From positions 1 to 64,000 of the forward strand of contig RCAB01000278.1 of assembly GCA_003640385.1 (NCBI GenBank): a DNA stretch of 64,000 nt, read 5' to 3'. This document shows, piece by piece, positions 36,191 through 47,957 of the stretch. A program made the position numbers and the translations under genes. This DNA comes from Setaria digitata (Eukaryota; Nematoda; Chromadorea; Rhabditida; Setariidae). Positions within the stretch are counted from its first letter, which is position 1, and each line of letters begins with the position of its first letter. The notes beneath the pieces were generated by a model. The model saw only the letters and a list, made by a program, of their open reading frames with translations. It searched no databases and had not been told where the DNA came from.

Positions 36191-38506
36191 TTTTCAACAA
36201 TAATTTAATAGCGCAATTAGAATATTCATTAGCAGCTTGATTGATTAGCAAATAGTAAATATTATTTGTGTAAAAGCAACAAATGAATGCAATTGCAAAA
36301 TACTCAATTTATCTGCAGTTTTGCATTTAACAAACTGAAAAGAAGTACTCAGTTAGTAGTAATAATAAGGTGGAACAAACAGGTTTTCTTAATTGCTCAT
36401 CATTTAATAAGCAAATCAAATTAAAAAAGGTAACGAGTGTGTACTTCTTTATTCTTTCTTATTTTTTTTCCCCTCTCCCTCTCTCCTTCTCTCTCTCTCT
36501 CTCTTTTTCTCCATGATTCAGTGCTATTGGCTGAATATAAAATCAAAAAAAAAAAAAATTTAAAAAAAATTTATTAAGTGACTTGAAGTATAAGTAATCC
36601 ANCTTTATTCTTTCTTATTTTTTTTCCCTCTCCCTCTCTTTCTCTTTTTCTCTATGATTCAGTGCTATTGGCTGAATATAAAATCAAGAAAAAAAAAAAT
36701 TTAAAAAAAATTTATTAAGTGACTTGAAGTATAAGTAATCCAAAAAAAAAACAAGGAAGAGCTTATATTCATAAATAATATCTGATAGAAAATATCGAAT
36801 GATAAAATTTATTGTTTAATTTTACAATTTATCTGATAATTTCATCAAATTTCAAAACTTAATAATTTACAACAATTGTACTTCACAGTTTATTACATTT
36901 CAGGCTACCATAACTTTCGATGTTTTTTAATATTTTTCTTTTCTTATTAAATTTCATAGAACTTATTGTCAATTCATTTTTGCTTAATGAAACAAACATT
37001 TAAATTATTTTGTCTTATAGACTGTTTAGTTTACCATATAATAATGATGGTTCTTTATCAATAAAGGTATTTTTTTTTTTAAATAGTTAATTAAAGAGCT
37101 GATTATACAAATAGTTATTAGAGAAAAATGACAAAAAAAAAAAATTCAAGACAAATTATTTAGAAAGCAAATAAACATATATATATATATATTACGATAA
37201 GTTATTACTTATCATTTACTTATCAAATTTTGTTATCATTTACTTATCAAATTTTGTTTACGAGTTTTCACTTCTTGAATTAATTTTTGATCTGTGTAAG
37301 ATCAAATTTGTTTCATTTTATTTTTGTTATCTTTCAGTTTTAAATTTCAAATTTATCATTTACTTTAGGCAACATTTTTGATTTTTGAAAGGTTTAATTG
37401 CACTACTCGACGATGACTTTGAAAGTACTTTTTTAGTTTAATTTTGATATTTCCAACCCACCAAATTGCCTAATGAATTTTTCATTTTTTAAATTCTTTC
37501 TCATTTTTTTTTTTTTTTCGTCTGCCAGAAAATGCACGCTAGATGAATTCTGTCACCACTGAATATTGTATCATTTATTCAGTTACACAAATGAATAGTT
37601 GAACAGATAATTTCGGAAGACAAGAGGGAGTTAATAGCGATGAGCAAGGTTTTGTTAATGAGGTAAACAATAATTAATTATAAGTTACATTAGATTTTCT
37701 AAAATGGATCATTTCAGTGTTTTATATATATATATATTGTTTGATATAAAATGAGGTAAAATCAGCATTGATACATTTAGATAAAAAAAAAATACACGAA
37801 ATTTTAAATAAAAATCTTTTGTTTCAACTAATTTACATTATTATTAAGTAATCTTCTATAATGATTAACCTAATTTAAATACTTTTCTACTAATTGATAA
37901 AAAAAAAAAATTATATCCATAATTTCCATAGTAATTTAAAAATTATTGGAACTTATTCAATTCACTCATAATACTCCTCATTAATTATTATGTTATCACT
38001 AATTTCTTCCGTTCAATGAATGTTATCACAAATATTCAAAGATTGCTTTCAATTAATTAGTATCTCGTACTTATCTTCATATCATAAATTTTGTCACAAT
38101 ACTTTTGTAAAAAAAAAAAAAAGCAAATTTAAATGTGAAAACAAATGAAAACAAAATTTAAATGTGAAAACTGGCTGATGAGATTGGTTAATTGGAGAAG
38201 AGAATAAACAAAAGCAATCATAATTGAAAGGATCAGACCTTATTTAAAGTTGCAAATATAAATCTTTTCTTACTTTTTCGTCTAAAGCACTTTTTTTTTT
38301 TTTTTTTTGTCAGTGAGAATATTAATAAAGATAATAAATGATTTTCTCTGAAACGATCAATTAATAAGGAATGAAAAATGGAATGAAATTATTTGCCAAT
38401 GAAATATTTAATGGATTTCAAATTTTCTATTCCCAAAGTAAAGAAGACAATTTGAAAAATTAAATCAACTCAAATTAAGCAATTAAAAATTATTTAACAA
38501 ATTTGA
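35888..38506. other. Spacer between the astacin gene and the nuclear receptor gene
   Basis: No coding signal recognised. It contains the 5' flank of the astacin gene, the 3' flank of the receptor gene, two duplicated blocks at Ns 36004 and 36602, and short AT microsatellites (near 37175 and 37725). Confidence 0.45.
36447..36741. repeat. Assembly/allelic duplication around N at 36602
   Basis: The block starting ctttattctttcttattttt occurs before and after the N. The left copy has a longer CT microsatellite (36470-36512) than the right copy, plus single-base differences, which fits two alleles. Confidence 0.9.
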
Positions 38507-41500
38507 TCATGCTGCAAGTATATTTTGAAGATACGAATCTTTTTCATTAAGTACACCAAATGATGGAATTAATTTGACCATTTCGTTCATATAATGCACT
38601 TGTTCCTGAAAAATGATAAAAAAAAAAAAAAAATTTAATTAAAACTAAGTTTTCATTTTCCTTCTCCTTCTACACATTTTAATAAATAGGAAGAATTAAA
38701 AAAAAAAAAAAAAAATTCTATCATTTTTTTTCATTTTTTTTTTCAATAAAAATAGCAAAAATAAAATTTTATAAATTCAAATTAAAAAGAAAAAAAACTT
38801 ACAGTTAATGGTGAAAGTAAAAGTAACACGTTGCCTAAACGTGTATCAATTGCTTCAAAATGCTGATCAGCATACCAACGATATAATTCATTAACAGCAC
38901 GATTACTTGCTAATTGAATGATACTTTTTGTTTGTGATGAAAGTGTTACACCGTTTGGATTCCAAAACATTATCAAGCGTAATGCCATAAGTTCACCTAA
39001 AACATGACTGAAAAAAAAGAAAAATTGATAATTAAATATTTTAAATATTATTCATTTTTTCAACAACTAATTATTGTAATTGTTTATTGAAAAAAAAAAA
39101 AAAAAGAAAGAAAGAAAAGAAAAGAAGAAATAAAAATTAATTTTGAAATTTTGATCATTTCAATAAGTTATTGCTTACTTAACCATTTATGATTATTACA
39201 TTACATTAAATACTATTGACTTTTCAGTAATTATTTATAAAAAATAAATAAATAAATAAATAAATGAAAATAAATGAAAATGATTTTTGAGATTTTAAAA
39301 ACATTTTTTTTTTTTTTTTTTCACGGAAATGTTGGACANTATTGCTTACTTAACCATTTATGATTATTACATTACATTAAATACTATTAACTTTTCAGTA
39401 ATTATTTATTAAAAATAAATAAATAAATAAATAAATGAAAATAAATGAAAATGATTTTTGAGATTTTAAAAACATTTTTTTTTTTTTTTTTCACGGAAAT
39501 GTTGGACACTTACTTGATAAATTGTTTCTTTTTCCCAACATTTTTTTTCCTTTCCTCCCCCCCCCCACATCAAGGTTATCATTTTAGCAAATTAAATTTT
39601 AAAATTAATACATTACCAAAATGTTTTATAATCTGAAAATTATACTTGCCGCTAAAAATGTACTTACCAATAGTGAAATTCATATCAAACATTGGAGCAA
39701 TTAATTCATCAATTAATTGGACACTTCGTTCACCATACATCCTAAATTATTTTACGTTAATTTGTCATAAATTTATCAATTCTCTTTTCTTTTGAATTTA
39801 ATTAATTTACCAAAGCTTATTTGTAATATAGTTTGCAGAGTACTCTAAGCATCCATGATAATTGTTAATTTTATTAAACGTTTGTGCTAAAATTTGCATA
39901 ACCATTAAATAACAAATATCTCACATATATTTAATTGCTTGACTTCTTTGATTTTCATCCGGAGAAATATCCGGGATATGTCCCGGGATTATGAATGTAT
40001 TATTCACAAGAATTACTCGATCTCGGATACCCAATTCTATCGCATGAAAAATATTGTCCAAAAGCATATACCGTAAAGCAAAACATCGTAACAGTTTTGA
40101 CTTATCAAATGGATCTTCTATAGCACTGAAGAAAGAAAAAGCAATAAAAATAATAGTAAGTTTTGTTGAACATATTGAAAAGTTTTTAAAAAGTTGATTT
40201 TTTTTTTAATTGTAAACAAGCAATATACTATTGTTTAATATCATTTAAAATAATGTATTTGGAGAATTTAAATGCTATTAGAGTAAGATTATAATGGATA
40301 AGGTATTTTATATATCTCTCATTCCAAGATTGTTAAATTGCAATTTATGCACTATTTGTCTTTTCTTAATTTATTTAAATTTTTTTTTTTTGTTAATTAG
40401 CAATTTATGCACTATTTGTCTTTTCTTTAGTTAATATTTAGTTAATTAGAAATNTTCGTTCACCATACATCCTAAATTATTTTACGTTAATTTGTCATAA
40501 ATTTATCAATTCTCTTTTCTTTTGAATTTAATTAATTTACCAAAGCTTATTTGTAATATAGTTTGCAGAGTACTCTAAGCATCCATGATAATTGTTAATT
40601 TTATTAAACGTTTGTGCTAAAATTTGCATAACCATTAAATAACAAATATCTCACATATATTTAATTGCTTGACTTCTTTGATTTTCATCCGGAGAAATAT
40701 CCGGGATATGTCCCGGGATTATGAATGTATTATTCACAAGAATTACTCGATCTCGGATACCCAATTCTATCGCATGAAAAATATTGTCCAAAAGCATATA
40801 CCGTAAAGCAAAACATCGTAACAGTTTTGACTTATCAAATGGATCTTCTATAGCACTGAAGAAAGAAAAAGCAATAAAAATAATAGTAAGTTTTGTTGAA
40901 CATATTGAAAAGTTTTTAAAAAGTTGATTTTTTTTTTAATTGTAAACAAGCAATATACTATTGTTTAATATCATTTAAAATAATGTATTTGGAGAATTTA
41001 AATGCTATTAGAGTAAGATTATAATGGATAAGGTATTTTATATATCTCTCATTCCAAGATTGTTAAATTGCAATTTATGCACTATTTGTCTTTTCTTTAG
41101 TTAATATTTAGTTAATTAGAAATTTTTTTTTTTTTTTTGTTAATTAGTTAGTAGTATTATTTCTTATTTGTTAGGCTGCAGCATAGTGCACTGGTATTTA
41201 AGAATTTATTTCTAAAATTCTATGGAGGAAATTTTTGTTCGATTATTTGCCATAATGATTTATTTTCCAAAAACTTTTTTTCAAAAAAAAAAAAAATAAA
41301 TAAATAAATTTCACCAAATACAGAAGTTTTACTTGAATTCTTCAAGTCTTAAAACCCATTCATACATGAGCACTACTTGAACTTTAAAAATATCAGCATA
41401 ATCGAGACCACAAGCAGGTCTCCTTAGCGTTGTTGTTTCCAAATCATCAAGTATAATCTCTTCAACACATCGACATAGCATCATTCTTCGTCGTTCTCGC

Positions 41501-44500
41501 TGTAAAATTATTACTTTTCTAATTGTATTCTGTATGAATACAGTATGCTCATTTAATACAATACCGTATGTTTACTTATTTTATACTAATTATTTGGATT
41601 TCAGACTATTTATTATAATCATGATATATATAATATTACCATATATTTTATTTTGATTATTTGGATTTTACTCGTATTCTGCACAAGTACAAGATTTCTC
41701 TTTATATTACCATATATTTTGAGTTGCCTGTTTGAATTTCATCTCAATTCTTTAGTAGAATAACAATTTTTGATATAACATTATCGTCCATTTCACTTTA
41801 ATTATTTGGTTTTATTCGTGTTCTCTGTGAATAAAGAAGCATTATAAAGTTTAGAGCACTATACTGCATATATCATATATATACTAACTAGCATTTTTTA
41901 TGATTACAGTATGCTGAATTTCAATATATTATGGTATATTTTGATCGGAACATATTTTAAGAAATCACTCAGTAATAGAGAGAATTTATTGAACGATTTA
42001 ATATCCTTTTTCAGTTTTAAGGTCATATATATGTGCTGACCAGTTTATCATAAGAATTTCATTTGATTTCTCACCAATAACGATCTTAAGACAATAAAGT
42101 ACTTTTGTATGAATTAAATTATCCACTACCTGTTCTCTATAATCATCAACTAAACGAGCTATTAGACCTCTTTTTTGTGATGCTGAAATTACTGTATCTT
42201 CGTAACCGGATACCGAGGAAACATCTCTTCTCTGAAATGAAAAAAGATGTTAGGGTGGTTTCACTAATTAAACGACAATTTTGCACTAATTATTTTTGAT
42301 ATATGAGAATCTCTTGTTGATTTACATCTGAAGTGTTCAATCCTTCAAGTACATTTCCGTTATATCATTTATCCGAATCATAATCATTTAAATCAAGTAT
42401 ATCGATGCCTTTCGGTATTAAATTAGATTTGAAAGTTTAAATAAAAATTTAGTTAACAATAACAGTAGTAACCTTTTGAGCTGCCACTTCAAGCAGATTA
42501 TTATTTTTACTCGGAATGGATGATGCTTCATTAGTAATTAATTCAGTTGGACCAAGTGCTGTTCGTTTTGAACTTATGTTTACTGATGATTTCTGATATC
42601 CTTCATAAAGGCGTTTAGGTTGTACAGCTAAATTAATATTTAAACAAAGAAAAATGAAAGAAGAAATTTTAGAATATATGATGGACTGGAAGCAGCGATA
42701 AGTTATTTCAAGTACGAGAATGCAACGAGTGAAAATGTTTTTGAGTAATTGATTACTAATCGGACAAATATTAAGATTTGTTTAGCTGACATAACAGTAA
42801 CGATAGTATTTGTTTCATTTTTTTTTTTTTTTTTTTAAGTAAATACGATCAATTAAAAATTATTTTAATACTCATTCGTTGGTTTATACTCTTCTTCTTC
42901 TTCTACTAATCACTTATTAATTATATTTTTTTAACATTAATTATTTCTTTTTAATCTTTGTGCAGTAATGATTAGCATAAAAGCAAATCTTTGGTTCTTT
43001 CGTTCAAGTTTGAAATGATGCATAAAACAACGGGCAATAAGAAGATGAAGGATTTTGCCCGGAAGCTGGAAGAAATCATTTAAGAAGAATTATTGAACAC
43101 TGTCCTTCTATGACTACATGAGAAATTGCGGAAACATTCTGGAATGTTCGACAGTTCAGGCAAACTGGAAAGGTTAAAAAGGTCAAGGTGGGTGCTGAAC
43201 AAGTGAGTGGCCAGTGGAAAAAAAATGGTCATTTGGAAGTGTCCACGTCACTTGACAATGGACAATTCTTGATTGAATGTGACAAGTGGATCACTTGCGA
43301 CAACGGAAGATGACAATCCCGCGGTGGTTGGGTGGGAAACTGTTTTCCGGAGGCACTGCTCAAAAAAACGATCAGTCTTTTTCCTTTCCTGTTTGGTGGA
43401 CATTTACCATCACGACTGTCTGAATCCGAACAGAATCATCGTTTGCTGAATCCAAGCAGAATCACCGTTTTGCTGAATCCAAACAGAATGACTGCTTTTC
43501 TAAATCACTCGAAATCATCGCGTCTGTTCCCAAATCGATGAAATTTATCGAAATAAAAAATATTCAGTTGGTATTGGCCTATCTTCGACAGCTTTTCAGA
43601 GGAAAATTTTGCAGCCAACTATGCAGAATTTAACGATTTAAGTTTATGGCCAGGTTTGACAGATCCAAAATTTTACATCTTAAGCATGTGGCCAAATTTG
43701 TCTCATCTTTCGCAGAAATATTATCTATTTTTTAGTCATTTTCACAATCTCCTTCATACTTTTACAGTCAATTTAGTTGCAGAAAATTTCTTCTGAACTT
43801 GGCTTAATGTCAAAGTGTAAATTATGATGCAACATAACAAAGAAACTTTCTATGTAAGTCTAATTATAATAAATATAAATTTTATTATGACTTATAGAGT
43901 ACTTTCGTATCAATTTATCACATTAACTCACTGAATTATTAGAAAGATAGTTTAATTCTACTTAGTTAATGCATTTGACAATATTTCTTCTTTTTAAATG
44001 AATTCTATTGTTAGCTCAATAAATTTCAAAGCAAAGAGTAGACAAGTAACTTCCAAACAGTTTTAAAGAACTAATTTCATTTCGATAAGTTATTTGTTTT
44101 TTTTTGGTAAGAAATGAAAAATTGCAATTAAACTGATTGATGATTGAAATCAATTCATCGTGAATTTTCCAAATTTTAGTGGCGAAACTTTTTCATNGTT
44201 TTTTTTTGGTAAGAAATGAAAAATTGCAATTAAACTGTATGATTGATGATTGAAATCAATTCATCGTGAATTTTCCAAATTTTAGTGGCGAAACTTTTTC
44301 ATATTCATTTTTAGAAGTTGGGAACAAAATTGATCTGTTTCTAAATGTCAATTGTGACTTTGTTGGAAATGCCTTTTTTTTTAATATATATTTCAATGAT
44401 TGATGTCGCAGTAGAACTATATAAGCAAACGTAAAGAAAAATGATGCGAAAGTATTGCTGTCTTTAACAATGATTAGGAAAAATTACATTGATAATATAA

Positions 44501-47500
44501 TTTCGAAAATTTATCACTAAAATTAAAATGATAAAGGATTATGCATCTTCAAACGATCATTAACTCATAGCTGATAGCATGTAATTATCAAAGAAAAAAA
44601 AAAAAAGAAATGGAAAAAATGAGCTAAATTTTATTTATAGTATCGTTAACAGTTAGAATATATGCATACTACCTTGAAAAGGTTTCAGTAAAATTATCAG
44701 AAATTTACACATTAAAATTGGAAAAGTGATAAAGAATTTACTGATAGGGCTAAAAAGCTACAAACAGCGACATGTTAAATAAGAATGGATAAAAAATATT
44801 GCCCTTTGTTCATTTCTATGCTATTTAATACTTTTCTCAAGCTAGAAATTTTTGCAAATGATCACCTACTTGGCTTGTTTAAAAAAAATTTTCACTCACT
44901 TTTCCAAAATTAGCAACAAGATTAATGAGCTAAATGTTATAAGAAATTTCGATTATTTTAATAAAATTATAAAAATGAATGGAAGAAACATAAAGTTATA
45001 CCTTTTCTATCCATTCCCATTTGTTCACATTTTTTTAAACGACATGCTCGACATGCGCATCTTGCATCTGGAACAAACAAGATGTTAATTTGTTTTATTT
45101 AATTAATAATGATATTTTTTTTTATGGTTAATTCGAAAATTATTGATGAACTAATAACAAATTTAAAAATTTTATAGCTATTTTACAAAAATTTTGTAAA
45201 ACAATAAATTTGTAACTTTGAATGGCAGGAAAATTAAAATTTTGTCACTTAAATTTCATAATCGATAGGTTAATTAATATTAACTAATATATATACATTT
45301 ATTGACACATATATATATATATATATATATGTGTCAATAAATGTCAATCGATAGCGATTCAATGATAAACTAATAAACATTTTATCAGTTATTCAAACAT
45401 GGAGAAGTTTTGAGCAACAGAAATTTAATGATAGTTGATTTAAAAGAAAACCTAAAACTAATACAATAGTAAAATTGCTAAATACCCCAAAAAAAAAAAA
45501 AAAAGAAGAAAAAAAAAGAAGAAGAAAAGGAAAAAAATTGATCTAAAAGAAGGCTATAGAATAAATAAAAAATGAAATATATATTTTTGATTCTTAAAGA
45601 ACGAACTTTTATCCACCTGACAAGTACCACCTCGGCGACAATAGAATTGCATGCCAAGCGAAACGGCACGACGAAAAAATGCGTTGCAACCACGACATGA
45701 TAAAACACCGTAGTGATAACCATCAGCTATATCACCGCAAATAGTACACTCTTCTTAAATCAAATATACGGTAAAATGATCACGCTTTGGCTACAGTTTC
45801 CGGTACAGTAATCCAGAAAATTAAAGCTACGGAAAAAAAAAAAAAATGAAAAAGAAAAATCTATTAACAAATTATATATTGGTGTTTAATTTCTTCTTCA
45901 ACTGCTTGCTCATATGTGCATATGTAATTTAAATTTGGAGCAAAAATAATTTAATTTTCAAAAATTGAAATTGTTCTCAAAAAAAAAAAAAAGAAAGAAA
46001 AGAAAAAAAAATTGCTGTGCCAATTTAGTGTAATGCGCATCGTTTCAATGATTGATATTGATATACTAAAAGTCCTTCAAAAGCGAAAAGAAAAAAAAAA
46101 TGAAAAGGAAACAAAATACTTTATTTTTTTTTAATTTTCATTTTTTCTGTTTTCTTTTTCTTCAACTTTTTTTTATTTTTCCTCTTCAGATATTTTTCCA
46201 TGTTGCACTTTAATTGTAATTTGTTCGAAAGGATCGAATTTCCGGCGAGAAAGAAAGAGTAAAAAATTTTCGCCAAATATTTCTTAGCAAAGCTTCCATC
46301 ATTAAGACATAAGATTTATTAATAATTGCTGCTATCATGAATGATAGTTAAAATTTATCCCAAAATGGTATGCTTGAGAGGAAAAAAGTATGCAAAAAAA
46401 TTATCACTAACTATTCAGTTGTAATCTTTTATCAACTTTTTATTCTGTATGAATTTTCGATACACTAATAATCAAACGGATGATGAAAATAAAATTACTG
46501 CAATTTTTATCAATGTTTAAAGCTAATAAAAAACAAAGAATTGATGAAATTAGTAATAGGAATTACAAGTATTTAGAATTAATTGATAAAAACTGATAGG
46601 AAAGTAAGAGGTATGGATGATAAAAATACTTTTTATTAATTGTTTAAATAAAAAGTAAATCAAACAATGTTCCTTCAGTCGGTTGTTACTTTTAAAACTT
46701 ACCTGCTGGTTCTTAATTGTTTTAGAATTTCTATCGGCCAGTTACAGCTGGAATTTATTTCACTGTTTGTTTTTAACTTTCTTTTTAAAAAAATTTGCAC
46801 ATTTTATGGTTACTAGCATAATCACTCGAAGCCACCATTAATTAGATGTTAATTAATTTAATTAGAATTTTAAATGTCGAAAGTCTCCTTGGCTAAATTT
46901 AGCTCTATTTTCATCCTCAATATTCATAGATTAAAGCATATCCATAGCATCTACAGATAATAATTATTCCGGCTAATGGTCCATTTTTTCTCTTGTGTAT
47001 AATTTGTTGGTATTAATTTCATTTAATTATTAATTGGAGTAAGTAAATTAAATGGTTGATGAAAAAGTGAGAAAATTTTCAAACGAAAATGATTTCTTTT
47101 TTTTTTTGTAATTTTCATCATATTACGGGAATATTTCGAAAAAGAAAAAACAAATTAATTTTAACATGAGTGAATCATTTGTTTGCTTCTATTTTTTAAC
47201 AAATAATTGTGCTAATTTAAAAAGTTATGAAAATCTGGAATTCAAAAAGATTAGAGGAGTAATGGAAAGGATTTTAAATTTAATTTAGTTACATTAAATC
47301 ATAGCAATAACTGCGATAGTTCCTATCAAAATTATCCGAAGATTCTCAATTTAGGATAATTTTGGATAATAAAGTTTATTAATTTGCACAGTGGTTTTTT
47401 TTTTTAATATTAGTAAAAAAAAAAAAGTGAAATTATAGTAGTTAATTAAATTTTAAATGTCACTCTCTTGTTACTGAATAAATTGTGATTTTTCCGCTAA

Positions 47501-47739
47501 CAGTATTTGAAGCTCTCATCGGGAAAAATTATTTTGAACTTTTTCCTTCCTTTTCTTTTTTTTTCTTTTTATTCTAATTCATAAATTTAGTTTAGAAATT
47601 AATATAAGCNTGGGAAAAATTATTTTGAACTTTTTCCTTCCTTTTCTTTTTTTTTTCTTTTTATTCTAATTCATAAATTTAGTTTAGAAATTAATATAAG
47701 CTTACCCAATCTGCTGAGACTCTCCAGTATTTCACTCAT
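38507..47739 (-). CDS. Nuclear hormone receptor (zf-C4 DNA-binding plus ligand-binding domain)
   Basis: Ligand-regulated or orphan transcription factor of the nematode NR group. Eleven exons: 47739-47706, 45753-45607, 45067-45002, 42627-42473, 42231-42130, 41499-41333, 40855-40655 (identical copy 40125-39925), 39886-39811, 39741-39668, 38996-38803, 38605-38507. The first zinc finger is CTIC..CRGC with P-box region CRGCNAFFRR. The second is CRRGGTC..CACRACRLKKC, followed by the usual C-terminal extension GMDRKAVQPKR. The ligand-binding part includes DYADIFKVQVVLMYEWV, FALRYMLLDNIFHAIELG, NNTFIIPGHIPDISPDEN and GELMALRLIMFWNPN. All junctions agree in phase except exon 7 to exon 8, where a 38-base intron leaves the frame one base off, so the gene is about 437 residues only if that conflict is an error. 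Exon 7 is doubled by an assembly duplication. Start: short exon ATGAGTGAAATACTGG joins in phase to the zinc-finger exon; moderately sure. Confidence 0.87.
39169..39509. repeat. Assembly/allelic duplication around N at 39339
   Basis: About 170 bases (39169-39338) are repeated at 39340-39509, with at least one substitution (actattgact against actattaact) and a one-base difference near attatttat(a/t)aaaa. It lies in an intron of the receptor gene. Confidence 0.9.
39725..41123. repeat. Large assembly duplication around N at 40454 (two receptor exons doubled)
   Basis: Bases from 39725 onward recur from 40455 with an offset of 730, identical over about 640 bases, and separated by a single N. Receptor exon 7 (201 nt) and exon 8 occur complete in both copies. 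Because exon 7 is a multiple of three, gene prediction could wrongly include it twice. Confidence 0.92.
43010..43640 (+). mobile_element. Decayed mariner-like (Tc1/mariner) transposase remnant
   Basis: This stretch is clearly less AT-rich than its surroundings. Read on the plus strand, switching frames at several stops, it gives fragments typical of mariner transposases. They are HCPSMTT followed by a stop and EIAETF (compare MTTREIAETF), GQWKKNGHLEVSTSL, ECDKWITCDN (compare the first catalytic Asp region GDEKWIxYDN), LLNPNR (compare FLNPNETIT) and CSQIDEIYR (compare YCxQIDEMHR). No intact frame or terminal inverted repeats were found. Within it, 43418-43515 forms about four diverged 25-base units (ctgaatccaaacagaatc). 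Old, inactive insertion, opposite to the host gene. Confidence 0.6.
44098..44304. repeat. Assembly/allelic duplication around N at 44197
   Basis: About 100 bases before the N recur after it, with a 4-base insertion in the second copy (aaactgattgatg against aaactgtatgattgatg). It lies in the receptor intron. Confidence 0.88.
45295..45344. repeat. Perfect 50-base palindrome
   Basis: Arms acatttattgacac and gtgtcaataaatgt flank a pure alternating AT centre, so the whole 50 bases are self-complementary. It lies in the receptor intron between the two DNA-binding-domain exons. It would extrude as a cruciform or fold as an RNA hairpin. Confidence 0.85.
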
Positions 47740-47957
47740 AATTACTTTTCAAATATGTGAATATTGCTGTTGAAGGTACAGAGTTGAATGAAGATGGTGA
47801 AGTTAGTGAGTGAATCGATGCTACAGTAGGTAGTATGAGAAAAGTTGATGATAATGATAATGATAATGACGATAATGATAATGATAATGATGAATTTTAA
47901 TGTTAAANGATAATGATGACGATAATGATAATGATAATGATGAATTTTAATGTTAAA
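47522..47957. repeat. Two assembly/allelic duplications around Ns at 47610 and 47908
   Basis: About 88 bases ending aatataagc before N 47610 are repeated after it with a one-base poly-T difference. Separately, about 45 bases of a (gataat)n-type microsatellite plus gaattttaatgttaaa recur after N 47908. The first receptor exon lies between the two. Confidence 0.88.

Larger units (their letters stand above)
42628..45001. other. Large receptor intron with transposon remnant
   Basis: A 2.4 kb intron of the nuclear receptor gene. It contains a GC-richer island at about 43010-43640, annotated as a decayed mariner, and an allele-like duplication around the N at 44197. The rest is AT-rich without recognised content. 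Confidence 0.6.
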
